A stretch of DNA of 64,000 nucleotides from Bacteroidota bacterium (GTDB lineage: Bacteria; Bacteroidota; Bacteroidia; Bacteroidales; JAAUTT01). The notes below the pieces were generated by a model, which saw only the letters and a list, made by a program, of their open reading frames with translations, ran no database searches and was not told where the DNA came from. Made by a program: the position numbers and the translations under genes. Shown piece after piece: positions 42,977 through 51,753 of this stretch (position 1 is its first letter; every line of letters starts with the position of its first letter). The DNA is taken from assembly GCA_023429135.1 (NCBI GenBank), contig JAEYWD010000119.1:44925-108924 (forward strand), given 5' to 3'.

Positions 42977-43462
42977 CTATTTGGTATACTCTCCCAAAAT
43001 ATCCTTCACGCCATCGGGCGATACACGGCCGTAAACTTTTTCTCCTACCATTACCACCGGAGCTAATCCGCAAGCACCCACACAACGCAGGCAGCTAAGC
43101 GAAAATTTACCGTCGGGTGTGGTGTCACCTACCTTTATTTTAAGAATACGACGAAATTCGTCGAGCACCTTTTCTGCTCCACGCACATAACAAGCCGTAC
43201 CGGTGCAAATGGAGATAGGATGCTGACCTTTAGGCAACATCGTAAAAAATGAGTAAAATGTTACTACACCGTAAACCTTTGCAACAGGTATTTTCAGCTC
43301 GTCGGCAATTTGTTCCTGCACTTCAGCAGGCAGGTAACCAAAATGCCCCTGGGCTTTATGCAGAACATTTATTAGTTCTCCTGGATCGTTATTGAACGAC
43401 TGGCATATTTCTCTGATTTTCTCGATCTCGCATTGTTTGAGTTCGACTTTTATACTGGACAT
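42977..43462 (-). CDS. hydC: [FeFe] hydrogenase NuoE-like 2Fe-2S subunit
   Basis: A roughly 161-aa thioredoxin-fold protein binding one 2Fe-2S cluster, part of the cytoplasmic NADH-dependent hydrogenase. I choose ATG 43462 (MSSIKVELKQ) because an AGGAGG ribosome site sits just before it; the frame extends to 43528. Ligands are CTGTACYVRG and LRCVGACGLAPVV. It is the last gene of the operon, separated from hydA by about 107 bp that contain a palindromic repeat, so its level may be uncoupled from the other subunits. It is the HndA/HydC counterpart. Confidence 0.88.
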   Translation of the reverse strand: MSSIKVELKQCEIEKIREICQSFNNDPGELINVLHKAQGHFGYLPAEVQEQIADELKIPVAKVYGVVTFYSFFTMLPKGQHPISICTGTACYVRGAEKVLDEFRRILKIKVGDTTPDGKFSLSCLRCVGACGLAPVVMVGEKVYGRVSPDGVKDILGEYTK

Positions 43463-43516
43463 TGTTTTTCCTCCTGAATTTGATAATACTTGAGTTTTAT
43501 TCATCTTTTTGTCATC

Positions 43517-43567
43517 CTTCGACTCCACTCAGGATGACCTTGTTGGTCACACTGAGCGGAGTCGAAG
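43517..43567. repeat. Palindromic repeat (REP-like)
   Basis: CTTCGACTCC.ACTCAGGATGACC (43517-43539) pairs with 43545-43567 with few mismatches. It is of the CTTCGAC...GTCGAAG class widespread in bacterial genomes and lies between hydA and hydC. Confidence 0.75.
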
Positions 43568-43569
43568 TG

Positions 43570-45354
43570 TTATTCTTTGTCCTTCGACTGGATATAAATC
43601 GGCTGTTTGCTGCGATCGAAATAGCTTGTGTGCAGCAAATGATGCGATTTTTCGCCCAAAGGTTTCCCGAGGAACTCTTTATATAGCTGAATAATAAAAG
43701 GATTCTCGTGCGATTTACGCAGTGGTTTGCCTGCATCTTCTCGGTACAGAGCCTGTTGACGGGCTTTGAGAATGCTTAAATCGCCATGATGAAGCGGTTG
43801 ACCTCCGCCACCGATACATCCTCCCGGACAAGCCATAATTTCTATTGCATGGAAGGTTGACTTGCCGGCACGGATATCTTCCAGAAGTTTGCGTGCATTA
43901 CCTAATCCATGAGCGATGCCTATGCTGATGGGCAGTCCGTCGAAATCGATGGTTGCAGAGCGTATTCCTTCCATACCGCGCAGTTCTGTAAAGTCGAGCT
44001 TTGGAAGTTTTTTCCCGGTGTGCACTTCATAAGCTGTTCTTACAGCAGCTTCGATAACACCGCCGGTGGTTCCAAAAATTACCGAGGCTCCGGTTGATTC
44101 TCCCAATGGTTGATCAAATTCTTCGTCTGCTAGTGTTTCAAACTGGAGATTTGCTTGCTTAATGAGGTTGGCAAGTTCCCTGGTAGAAATCGAATAGTCC
44201 ACATCGGGCATGTCGTAGTGTTTGAACTCATCGCGGGAACATTCGTATTTCTTGGCAAGGCAGGGCATTATGGAAACGACCACCATATCCTTACGATCTA
44301 CGTTTATTTTCTGTGCAAAATATTCTTTGGCAATGGGGCCAAACATTTGCTGTGGCGATTTGGCAGTAGATGGAATATCCATCATATCGGGGAACTGATG
44401 TTCGAAGAATTTTACCCAGGCCGGGCAGCATGAAGTCAGAATAGGAAGCTTGGTCTTGTCGCCTGCAAGGTATTCGCCCAACCGTTTGAGCAGTTCAGTA
44501 CCTTCTTCCATAATGGTGAGGTCGGCAGCAAAATCGGTATCGAAAACATAATCGAATCCAAGCTGACGAAGTGCAGCAACCATTTTGCCAGTAACAAGCG
44601 TTCCCGGCTTCATCCCGAATTCTTCACCTAAGGCAGCACGAACGGCTGGTGCTGTTTGTACAACAACGGTTTTGGTTGGATCAGCCAGGGCCCGTATCAC
44701 TGCATTGGTGTGATCTACCTCAGTTAATGCACCGGTAGGACAAACTGCTACGCATTGGCCACAGTATGTACAAACAGAATGGTCGAGGTTCATTTCGAAA
44801 GCAGGTGAAACCACTGAGTTAAAACCACGATTGATACCCGAAAGTACACCAACTGTCTGAACCTCATTGCACATCATTTCGCAGCGGCGGCAACGCACAC
44901 ATTTGTCCATGTCGCGGATAATGGAGGGCGAGGTGTCTTCACGGTAATGCGACTGCTGTCCTTCGTAATGCAACTGACGGATTCCCATATCCTGCGCCAG
45001 TGTTTGAAGTTCGCAGTTACCTGATTTGGCACAAACAAGACAGTCAGTCGGGTGATCGGAGAGGATCAGCTCCAAAACTGTTTTGCGTGCATTCAGAGCT
45101 CGTATGGTATGGGTTTTTACAACCATACCTTCGGTAACTTCGGTAACACATGCAGGGGCCAGGTTACGGCGTCCCTGAACTTCAACCACACAAACGCGGC
45201 AACCACCCGGACGGTTTTCAATAGGCATATCGCCCAGCTTAAAATAGCATAAGGTGGGGATTTTTATTCCGACACTTTTTGCGGCATGAAGTATTGAAGT
45301 ACCTTTTTCTACTTCAACTCCCTTATTATCTATAGTTAATTTTATTTTTTCCAT
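43570..45354 (-). CDS. hydA: [FeFe] hydrogenase catalytic subunit
   Basis: A 594-aa enzyme interconverting H2 and protons. The N-terminus is a 2Fe-2S domain (CYFKLGDMPIENRPGGCRVC), then the His/Cys-ligated 4Fe-4S (HPTDCLVCAKSGNCELQ), then two 4Fe-4S motifs (CVRCRRCEMMC, CTYCGQCVAVCPTG). The H-cluster loops are canonical: TSCCPAWVKFFE, MPCLAKKYEC and ACPGGCIGGGGQP. It is the group A3-type HydA/HndD found with NADH subunits, suitable for electron bifurcation or confurcation with ferredoxin. 12 bp from hydB. No hydEFG maturation genes are in the window. Confidence 0.96.
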   Translation of the reverse strand: MEKIKLTIDNKGVEVEKGTSILHAAKSVGIKIPTLCYFKLGDMPIENRPGGCRVCVVEVQGRRNLAPACVTEVTEGMVVKTHTIRALNARKTVLELILSDHPTDCLVCAKSGNCELQTLAQDMGIRQLHYEGQQSHYREDTSPSIIRDMDKCVRCRRCEMMCNEVQTVGVLSGINRGFNSVVSPAFEMNLDHSVCTYCGQCVAVCPTGALTEVDHTNAVIRALADPTKTVVVQTAPAVRAALGEEFGMKPGTLVTGKMVAALRQLGFDYVFDTDFAADLTIMEEGTELLKRLGEYLAGDKTKLPILTSCCPAWVKFFEHQFPDMMDIPSTAKSPQQMFGPIAKEYFAQKINVDRKDMVVVSIMPCLAKKYECSRDEFKHYDMPDVDYSISTRELANLIKQANLQFETLADEEFDQPLGESTGASVIFGTTGGVIEAAVRTAYEVHTGKKLPKLDFTELRGMEGIRSATIDFDGLPISIGIAHGLGNARKLLEDIRAGKSTFHAIEIMACPGGCIGGGGQPLHHGDLSILKARQQALYREDAGKPLRKSHENPFIIQLYKEFLGKPLGEKSHHLLHTSYFDRSKQPIYIQSKDKE

Positions 45355-45366
45355 CGAGACTTCAGA

Positions 45367-47160
45367 TTAATTAATTTCAATTGCATTGAACTTGCAGCGT
45401 TCGATACAGGCTCCGCATTTGATACAGATAGCAGTATCGATAAAATGAGTTTGCTTGCGTTCGCCCGAGATGGCATTTACAGGGCAATTACGGGCACAAG
45501 CTGTACATCCGACACAATTTTCGGGGATCACTTCATATTTCATAAGAGACTTACATCTGCCGGCAGGACATTTTTTATCCCTTACATGGGCAATATATTC
45601 ATCCATGAAATTATCAAGAGTTGAGAGAACAGGATTCGGAGCTGTCTGGCCAAGTCCGCACAGAGAGCTGTCTTTTATAACGGCACTCAGATTTCGCAGT
45701 CGGTCAATATCTTCCATGGTGCCGTTTCCGACTATAATTTTATCGAGAATTTCTTTGAGACGCATATTCCCAATGCGGCATGGAGAGCATTTTCCGCACG
45801 ATTCATCCACAGTAAAGTCGAGATAATAGCGGGCTACCGAAACCATGCAGTCGTCTTCGTCCATAACAATCATACCTCCCGATCCCATCATGGAGCCGCT
45901 GGCAATCAGGTTATCGTAATCGATAGGAGTGGAGAGGTGCTTTTCTGTGAGGCAACCTCCTGAAGGTCCACCGGTTTGGACAGCTTTGAACTTCTTGTTG
46001 TTTTTGATACCGCCGCCAATTTCAAAGATTACTTCTCTCAAAGAAGTTCCCATGGGGACTTCAATCAAACCAACGTTATTGATTTTACCGGCAAGAGCAA
46101 ATACCTTGGTCCCCTTCGATTTTTCAGTACCTATGGATGCAAACCATTCGGCTCCCTTGTTAAAGATCACCGGAACATTGGCATAAGTTTCAACATTGTT
46201 TACTACGGTAGGCTTTCCAAGATAACCTGATTCTGCAGGGAATGGCGGCTTTACAGTGGGCTCGCCACGTTTTCCTTCCATGGAATGAATCAGAGCAGTT
46301 TCTTCACCACAAACGAAGGCTCCTGCACCGTACCTTAGAGAAATATCGAAACTGAAATTGGTCCCCAAAATGTTTTCTCCAAGCAAACCATAGTTTCTGG
46401 CCTGTTCAATAGCTATTTTTAAGCGTTCGATTGCCAGAGGATATTCTGCACGGATGTAAACCAATCCTTTTGTAGCGCCAATGCAGTATCCGCAAATAGC
46501 CATCGCCTCCACAACACTGTGCGGGTCACCTTCTAATACAGAGCGGTCCATAAAAGCTCCGGGATCGCCTTCATCAGCGTTGCAAACCACATATTTCTGA
46601 TCAGCCTGATTTTTACTGGTTATTTCCCACTTTAATCCTGTAGGGAAACCTCCACCACCACGACCGCGAAGACCGGATTTCTTTATAATATCTATAGCCT
46701 GCTGCGGAGTCATCTCGCCGAGTACTTTCGCAATAGCGCTGTACCCGTCACGGGCAATATATTCTTCAATATTTTCGGGGTTGATAAAACCGCAGTTACG
46801 CAAAGCAACACGTATTTGCTTTCTGTAAAAACCCATGTGTTTGGAATCGGGAACAGATTCTTTGTTTACTGGATTTTCGTAAAGCAAGCGGGTAACCTTA
46901 CGACCTTTTACAATATGTTCTTTGATAAGTTCGCGGGCGTCGTTGGGTTGAACTTTTACATAAAAAGTATTGTCGGGCATCATTTTCACGATGGGACCCT
47001 GCTCGCAAAAGCCAAAGCAGCCGGTCATGATCACCTGAACTTCATCCTCGAGGTTGTGATGTTCCAATTCAGCCCTTAGGTTTTCGACAATCGAATCGCT
47101 TAAGGACGATTTGCAGCCTGTACCGCCGCAAACCAGAATGTGCATTTTATATTTAGCCAT
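45367..47160 (-). CDS. hydB: [FeFe] hydrogenase NADH-binding subunit
   Basis: A 597-aa NuoF-like flavoprotein. N-terminal thioredoxin-like 2Fe-2S part: VCGGTGCKSS and MTGCFGFCEQGP. The NADH/FMN core carries GLRGRGGGGFPTGLKWE, CNADEGDPGAFMDR and YICGEE-like CGEETALI; the 4Fe-4S site is ESCGKCSPCRIG. A C-terminal ferredoxin domain has two 4Fe-4S motifs (CVGCTACARNCP, CIKCGACIERC). It oxidises or reduces NAD(H) and passes electrons to HydA. Operon position between hydA and the ferredoxin-like gene. Confidence 0.95.
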   Translation of the reverse strand: MAKYKMHILVCGGTGCKSSLSDSIVENLRAELEHHNLEDEVQVIMTGCFGFCEQGPIVKMMPDNTFYVKVQPNDARELIKEHIVKGRKVTRLLYENPVNKESVPDSKHMGFYRKQIRVALRNCGFINPENIEEYIARDGYSAIAKVLGEMTPQQAIDIIKKSGLRGRGGGGFPTGLKWEITSKNQADQKYVVCNADEGDPGAFMDRSVLEGDPHSVVEAMAICGYCIGATKGLVYIRAEYPLAIERLKIAIEQARNYGLLGENILGTNFSFDISLRYGAGAFVCGEETALIHSMEGKRGEPTVKPPFPAESGYLGKPTVVNNVETYANVPVIFNKGAEWFASIGTEKSKGTKVFALAGKINNVGLIEVPMGTSLREVIFEIGGGIKNNKKFKAVQTGGPSGGCLTEKHLSTPIDYDNLIASGSMMGSGGMIVMDEDDCMVSVARYYLDFTVDESCGKCSPCRIGNMRLKEILDKIIVGNGTMEDIDRLRNLSAVIKDSSLCGLGQTAPNPVLSTLDNFMDEYIAHVRDKKCPAGRCKSLMKYEVIPENCVGCTACARNCPVNAISGERKQTHFIDTAICIKCGACIERCKFNAIEIN

Positions 47161-47169
47161 AGAAACCTC

Positions 47170-47568
47170 CTATTTATTGTCGATTGATTCATAATTTACC
47201 GGGATAATGCCGTCGACATACTCTCCGCTTTTGATATATTTTTCGATAATTTCATCGGCCTTGCGGATGTCGACATATCCAAATACAACGGGTTCTTTGT
47301 CGGGAATGGTTACTTCGATGGTGGGTTCGGCATAGCAGTAACCCATGCAGCCGGTTTGGGTAATTACCGCATCGATATTGCGCTTATCGAGCTCTTCCAT
47401 CATAAATTCCATAACCCCCTTGGCTCCGGAAGCTATTCCACATGTTGCCATGGCAACTTTAACCTGAACATGTCCTTCGGGGTTAGTTGCTCTTTCCCTG
47501 ACTTTAAGTTTGCCCTGCAGTTCTTCCTGCATGCGTTTCAAGTCGGCCAGTGATTTTACTTTTGTCAT
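47170..47568 (-). CDS. hndB: Ferredoxin-like hydrogenase-associated protein (HndB-type)
   Basis: A 132-aa thioredoxin-fold 2Fe-2S protein. Cysteines are in MATCGIASGAKG and TGCMGYCYAEPTIEV. N-terminal residues form a charged helix (SLADLKRMQEELQGKLK). HndB-type subunits occur in NAD(P)-reducing hydrogenases. It begins the core hydABC set; 9 bp before hydB. Its exact electron role is not settled in the literature. Confidence 0.88.
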   Translation of the reverse strand: MTKVKSLADLKRMQEELQGKLKVRERATNPEGHVQVKVAMATCGIASGAKGVMEFMMEELDKRNIDAVITQTGCMGYCYAEPTIEVTIPDKEPVVFGYVDIRKADEIIEKYIKSGEYVDGIIPVNYESIDNK

Positions 47569-47574
47569 ATGTTT

Positions 47575-47602
47575 AAATTTAGTCGTAAGTTTTTAGTCGT
47601 AA
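47575..47602. repeat. Heptad repeat tract
   Basis: TTTAGTC, GTAAGTT, TTTAGTC, GTAAGAT in phase within this short stretch after the hndB start; related 7-nt tracts are at 32989 and 51812. Confidence 0.5.
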
Positions 47603-47620
47603 GATGTTCTGTATTTGTAG

Positions 47621-47660
47621 CCTCACCCCCGGTCCCTCTCGTAAAAGAGGGGAGAGAGAA
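47621..47660. repeat. CCTCACCCC-type hairpin repeat, copy 1
   Basis: CCTCACCCC ... CCCTCTC-GTAAA-AGAGGGG, a small hairpin repeat. A copy in opposite orientation is at 56538-56571. Confidence 0.6.
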
Positions 47661-47691
47661 CCCACAAGTTTACGTTAGTTGCTCTTCAAAG

Positions 47692-47802
47692 GAGGCTGTG
47701 TAATTAGTCCATAGCCGGAGGTTGAGCCTGTCGAAACCTCATTGTAAATCAGTAAGATTACACTTCGACAGGCTCAGTGTCCGGCACTTTTCACACAGCC
47801 TC
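47692..47802. repeat. 111-bp nested palindromic element
   Basis: Three nested inverted repeats: GAGGCTGTGT (47692) with ACACAGCCTC (47793-47802), GCCGG (47714) with CCGGC (47781), and TGAGCCTGTCGAA (47723-47735) with TTCGACAGGCTCA (47764-47776), the last perfect over 13 bp. No coding content. Looks like a small non-autonomous repeat inserted in the operon. Confidence 0.8.
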
Positions 47803-47825
47803 TTTAGGGTGAGGCATTACATTTA

Positions 47826-48374
47826 CTAACTACTAGTTTCTATCTCTTTCAAATTTTCATAAATCATTTCTTTTAAATATTTTAAAATGCCCGGGTCGTA
47901 CGATCCGTTAATTCCAAGTGCTTCTTTGACTTCATGGGTATCCAGGTTATATTCTCCCGAATCGGTCTTGTGGCTATACAAAAACCTGATGTGAGGATTA
48001 GCCGAAATGAGCAAAACCATTATTCCCGCAATATCGCCTATGGGCTGACGATCGATGTGACGGAGCTCCATTACCGATGAAACCTGTGTTCCTTTTCCTT
48101 CGGTTGATTGGATCATAAAACTGCCGTTACATTGATCCACAAGCTGTTTGAACAAGGGAATTCCTAGTCCTACGCTACGGGTGGTCCGTGATGTGAAAAA
48201 AGGATCGGTTACTTTCTGAAGTATCTCAGGAGACATTCCCGAACCGTTATCGTTGATATCAATTTTCAGAAAGTTATCTTTTAATGATTCACTAATCATG
48301 ACCTTAATCTCCGAAGCTTTAGCCCGAATCGAATTCTGGACCAGATCCATGATATGCAGGGAAATTTCTTTCAT
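47826..48374 (-). CDS. HATPase_c domain protein (anti-sigma/sensor-like)
   Basis: A 182-aa protein with a GHKL ATPase fold: N box HIMDLVQNSIRA, G1 NDNGSGMS, F box DPFFTSR and G2 VGLGIPLFKQ. No dimerisation/His-phosphorylation domain or membrane segment. It follows the PHP gene with a 4-bp overlap (ATGA). Such stand-alone ATPases accompany hydrogenase operons in clostridia and their relatives; a signalling role controlling the hydrogenase is likely but unproven. A palindromic element separates it from hndB. Confidence 0.85.
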   Translation of the reverse strand: MKEISLHIMDLVQNSIRAKASEIKVMISESLKDNFLKIDINDNGSGMSPEILQKVTDPFFTSRTTRSVGLGIPLFKQLVDQCNGSFMIQSTEGKGTQVSSVMELRHIDRQPIGDIAGIMVLLISANPHIRFLYSHKTDSGEYNLDTHEVKEALGINGSYDPGILKYLKEMIYENLKEIETSS

Positions 48375-49105
48375 GCGTGCGTCAGGCTGCGGTTATTAAT
48401 GTGATGAAGTGCCATTTTGATTTCATCAAAGTCCGGCTGTTCAATTTCGAAAATATTATGGTTTTTTCCAATGAAATTGAGTTGATGTGCATCAGAATTT
48501 TTAAGAATTGTAGCTCCTGAAAACTCCCGATGTTTGCTCAAAAAATCAGCAACATCGCCTGTAACTTCGTAGCCGTCGGTCTTTAAGCTGGGAGGAAGAA
48601 ATCCAAGATTTGCAAGAAGGCTGTTTACTTTTTTATTCACATGAGCCGGAATAAAGATACCTCCCAGTTCATGTACTTTTTTTTCCACATCTTCAATGGA
48701 TTGATTAATACCTGTGATCAGCAAAGGTTTTATTTCTTTCAGAATGTTATCATTTTCATCCACAACAACCTGGTAACCAAATACAGAAGGTTTGTTTTTT
48801 ATATTAGGAAGATGAAAATCAAGATATTCCTGAAAGATCCCAAGCATTTTATCATTTTCAAAGAACGTGAGGCAGTGAACTTCTTCGCGGGTGGTGACCT
48901 CAGCTCCGGTGAGAACATAAATGTTGTGTTCTTTTCCCAGTCTTCGCATCAGCGGTCCGTGAAGCGTCGAATTGTGATCGGTTATCCCGATAATGTCGAG
49001 CTTTTGCTCAACTGCCGTTTTTATAATGTTCACCGGACTCATCTCCAGATCGCCACAGGGCGAAAGCACTGTATGGATGTGAAGATCGGCCCGGAAAAAA
49101 TTCAT
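48371..49105 (-). CDS. PHP-domain phosphoesterase
   Basis: A 244-aa metal-dependent phosphoesterase of the PHP type. Metal-binding motifs are FRADLHIHTVLSPCGD, GITDHNS, a Glu in TGAEVTTREEVHCL, PAHV and LKNSDAHQLN. Substrate unknown; PHP proteins cleave phosphoesters of small molecules or nucleic acids. It is in the hydrogenase operon, 70 bp after the DRTGG gene and overlapping the next ATPase gene by 4 bp. Confidence 0.87.
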   Translation of the reverse strand: MNFFRADLHIHTVLSPCGDLEMSPVNIIKTAVEQKLDIIGITDHNSTLHGPLMRRLGKEHNIYVLTGAEVTTREEVHCLTFFENDKMLGIFQEYLDFHLPNIKNKPSVFGYQVVVDENDNILKEIKPLLITGINQSIEDVEKKVHELGGIFIPAHVNKKVNSLLANLGFLPPSLKTDGYEVTGDVADFLSKHREFSGATILKNSDAHQLNFIGKNHNIFEIEQPDFDEIKMALHHINNRSLTHA

Positions 49106-49175
49106 GCTAACTTGTTTTTTTATTTCTTACCTTGACTCCGTTCGAATAACTTTATCATCTGAACCGAATTGAAGT

Positions 49176-49514
49176 TTATAATTTTCCTAGTATTCCATAG
49201 AGCTTTCCACTTATCTCGAAAGCTTCCTGTTTGGTTCCCAGCACAGGAATATTATGCGTGTTGCTTTCTGCTTCCATGTCGGCATCAGGTTTAAAACCTT
49301 TTACAAGAATTACTCCCGCAAGGTCTTTCAGCGAAGCCACAGCCATCACATTTTTGTGGGTTTGCAAGGTTATCCAGACTTGATTTTCCGAGGCATGGCC
49401 CATTACATCGCTTAGCAAATCGGAAGTATACCCTCCCGACACAAGGTTGGAGAGGCCTTTTTCGCCTGAATAAACTTCAAGCTCCAGTTTTTCGACTAAA
49501 TCAGAAACTTTCAT
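49176..49514 (-). CDS. DRTGG domain protein
   Basis: A 112-aa protein with a single DRTGG-like domain, similar to the one at 51325 (MKVSDLVEKLELEVYSGE, SGGYTSDLLSDVMGHA, LAGVILVKGF). DRTGG domains are small ligand-binding or regulatory modules of unknown ligand. It is 17 bp from the hydrogenase-like sensor gene. Two DRTGG genes in one operon suggest a paired regulatory role. Confidence 0.82.
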   Translation of the reverse strand: MKVSDLVEKLELEVYSGEKGLSNLVSGGYTSDLLSDVMGHASENQVWITLQTHKNVMAVASLKDLAGVILVKGFKPDADMEAESNTHNIPVLGTKQEAFEISGKLYGILGKL

Positions 49515-49531
49515 GTTTCAAAACTTTATAG

Positions 49532-50908
49532 TTAAAGGTCGACAAGCCATTTTTTATCCAACTTGTCGGTACCCCAAATACTTTCAATTATCTGATGCGA
49601 TTCTTCTTTCGAGAAAATATTGCGCTTTTCCAGAATTTTCTGCACAAAGTTGCACTGGGTTATGTTTGCTCTTCCCTGCGCCACATCTTCGGCCAGTGTG
49701 GAGCATTTAGGAGATCCGCAGATACCACAATCGGTTTGTGGCAAATGCCGCATCAGTTCATGTACTTTTTTCATTTTCGCCATGGCCCGGGCCATATCGT
49801 CGTCGAGCTTAACAATGGAGCGCGGCCTTACTTTTTCCACGCCGATATGTTGCAGCAGAAACTCTTTCTCCAACAAAATTTCATCTTTGTAATCTTCGCC
49901 TCTCACAATTTTTCGGGCAGCAGCTTCGGCTCTCAGGTGCAAACGCCTAACGGTAAGGAAGCGGTTGCCCGATATCAAAGCTCCGCCGGCACAACTTTCG
50001 TCACAGGCTCTCATTTCTAAAAAATCGAATTGGGGCAGGTCTTCGTTTTCGAGTTTTTCAAGAAATTCGATCACATTATGTACTCCGTCAACTGCGATGC
50101 TGCGTCCCTTGGCTATACCCGACTCGCCACGTGTAAGCGTCCACATAATGTTTTGAGGTGATAAGAATCTGCGGGTAGGGACAGGGCATGTATCTTTTAA
50201 ACTTTGCTTAATGGCCGAGTAAACCTTATTGTAAAGCGTATTCATATTGATAACCCCTGTCACATCCGATTTTTTTTCCCCAACAGGACTTTTCACAGCG
50301 GCTATCTTGGCTGCGCAAGGTGTGATGTAGAAAATTCCAATTTCATCATTTCTATAGCCTTCTTCCAGAAATTTCTTCCGGTTGTATAAAGCAGCAATAT
50401 CCAATGGAGCTTTCAGATGCATAATGTTTTCGACCAATGCCGGAAACTTTACCTGAATTAACCGGACAATGGCCGGACAAAAAGATGAGATTACGGGGTT
50501 ATTGTATTCATTATCATCTATGTATGAATTAATGCGATCTGCCAGGATTTCGGCAGCATGCTCAACCTCATAAATGTGTGTAAATCCCAATCCTAAGAGT
50601 TCGCTGTAAATTTGTTCGGTGGTAATGGTTTTAGGAAACTGACCGATAAAAACCGATGGCACAAGGGCGATACGGACTGTGTAGTCGAAAATTCTGTCAA
50701 AATCGTCCTGCTCGATAATAATGGCTAAAACCGGACAGGCTCTGAAACATTCGCCACAGTCGATGCACCGGTTCGCGAAAAGAACGGCTTTACCTTTGCG
50801 GATGCGTATAGCTTCAGTGGGACAAACCCTCATGCAGTGCGTGCATCCGATGCACACATCTTCCCTTATTTTGAGGGCATGATGGAATTCCTGCAGAGGT
50901 TCACTCAT
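49532..50908 (-). CDS. Divergent [FeFe]-hydrogenase-like protein (probable sensor)
   Basis: A 458-aa protein: two N-terminal 4Fe-4S motifs (CIGCTHCMRVCPTEAI, CIDCGECFRACPVLAI), a hydrogenase large-subunit-like domain, and a C-terminal 4Fe-4S domain (CGICGSPKCSTLAEDVAQGRANITQC in two parts). The H-cluster loops are altered: SSFCPAIVRLIQ for TSCCPAW, ITPCAAKIAAV for MPCxxK, and RACDESCAGGAL for ACPGGCIGGGG. This fits the sensory/regulatory class rather than a catalytic enzyme. Starts with a 4-bp overlap of the upstream HATPase gene. Confidence 0.88.
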   Translation of the reverse strand: MSEPLQEFHHALKIREDVCIGCTHCMRVCPTEAIRIRKGKAVLFANRCIDCGECFRACPVLAIIIEQDDFDRIFDYTVRIALVPSVFIGQFPKTITTEQIYSELLGLGFTHIYEVEHAAEILADRINSYIDDNEYNNPVISSFCPAIVRLIQVKFPALVENIMHLKAPLDIAALYNRKKFLEEGYRNDEIGIFYITPCAAKIAAVKSPVGEKKSDVTGVINMNTLYNKVYSAIKQSLKDTCPVPTRRFLSPQNIMWTLTRGESGIAKGRSIAVDGVHNVIEFLEKLENEDLPQFDFLEMRACDESCAGGALISGNRFLTVRRLHLRAEAAARKIVRGEDYKDEILLEKEFLLQHIGVEKVRPRSIVKLDDDMARAMAKMKKVHELMRHLPQTDCGICGSPKCSTLAEDVAQGRANITQCNFVQKILEKRNIFSKEESHQIIESIWGTDKLDKKWLVDL

Positions 50909-51318
50909 TGTAGATATGTTGTTAATTCAACCGTAGTGCCAACTCCCGGAGTACTTTCGATATTCAGTTTGTCGGCGTTTTTTTTCATGTTTGGAAGACC
51001 CATTCCTGCGCCGAAACCCATTTCACGCACTTTTTGTGATGCTGTGGAATAGCCTTCCTGCATGGCCAGGTTTATATCTTTAATGCCTGGTCCCTGATCG
51101 GTTAATCTTATGAAAACCTTATCAGGTGATATAGAGACATCAATTACTCCGCTTCTGGCATGTGCCACAATATTTACTTCAGCTTCGTACAAGGCAACAA
51201 CAATGCGTTTAATCAGTTGATTATCTATATTAAGCTGTTTGAGTAACTTCTTAACATCACTTGAAGCATGACCTGCCCGCGAGAAATCGCCTCCTTCTAT
51301 GGTATATTTAAAATCCAT
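50905..51318 (-). CDS. Anti-sigma-factor-type ATP-binding protein
   Basis: A 137-aa GHKL ATPase of the RsbW/SpoIIAB kind: VVALYEAEVNIVAHA (N box), IRLTDQGPGI (G1) and MGFGAGMGLPNMKK (G2). No other domain. These proteins bind sigma factors or phosphorylate anti-anti-sigma factors; here the target is unknown. It lies between a DRTGG gene and the hydrogenase-like sensor (4-bp overlap), implying a regulatory unit. Confidence 0.87.
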   Translation of the reverse strand: MDFKYTIEGGDFSRAGHASSDVKKLLKQLNIDNQLIKRIVVALYEAEVNIVAHARSGVIDVSISPDKVFIRLTDQGPGIKDINLAMQEGYSTASQKVREMGFGAGMGLPNMKKNADKLNIESTPGVGTTVELTTYLQ

Positions 51319-51324
51319 TGCGGT

Positions 51325-51669
51325 TTAATAAACAGGTTTTAACTCTGAATTGAAAAGCAAGCCGCAGGTTTTAAACATAGAATATGGACATTCGATAATT
51401 ACCATACTGTTTTCTTTGGCAAGGTCGACAATCTCAGGCGAAGCTTTCTTCTTGCGGACAAACACAATACAACTGATATCGGCCATTTCTGCGGTACGTA
51501 TCGTTTGAATATTTACAAGCCCCGTGATTAACACCAGGTTTTCCGTTTGTAACGTTAGGACATCGCTCATAAGGTCCGATGCAAAACCAAACTCAACGTC
51601 ATGGCCGAGCTTTTCGCTTCCGTTAATTACGGTTCCTTCAAGAATAGTGACGATATCGCGAATTTTCAT
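51325..51669 (-). CDS. DRTGG domain protein, first gene of the hydrogenase operon
   Basis: A 114-aa single-domain protein similar to that at 49176: MKIRDIVTILEGTVINGSE, FGFASDLMSDVLTL, ITGLVNIQTIRTA, CIVFVRKKK. DRTGG-type fold, ligand unknown. It begins the ten-gene minus-strand operon through to 42977. About 85 bp upstream is a possible Rex-like operator. Confidence 0.83.
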   Translation of the reverse strand: MKIRDIVTILEGTVINGSEKLGHDVEFGFASDLMSDVLTLQTENLVLITGLVNIQTIRTAEMADISCIVFVRKKKASPEIVDLAKENSMVIIECPYSMFKTCGLLFNSELKPVY

Positions 51670-51753
51670 AAACAGTAGTTGTAAGTTCCGGATACCCGAT
51701 TAATAAGGGTACAGGTAATTGCTTTCAGGCTCCAAACGAAAATACAAAAAACG

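Noticed and set aside
48641..49135. 164-aa plus-strand frame
   Set aside because: Antisense to the PHP gene, with no domain of its own.
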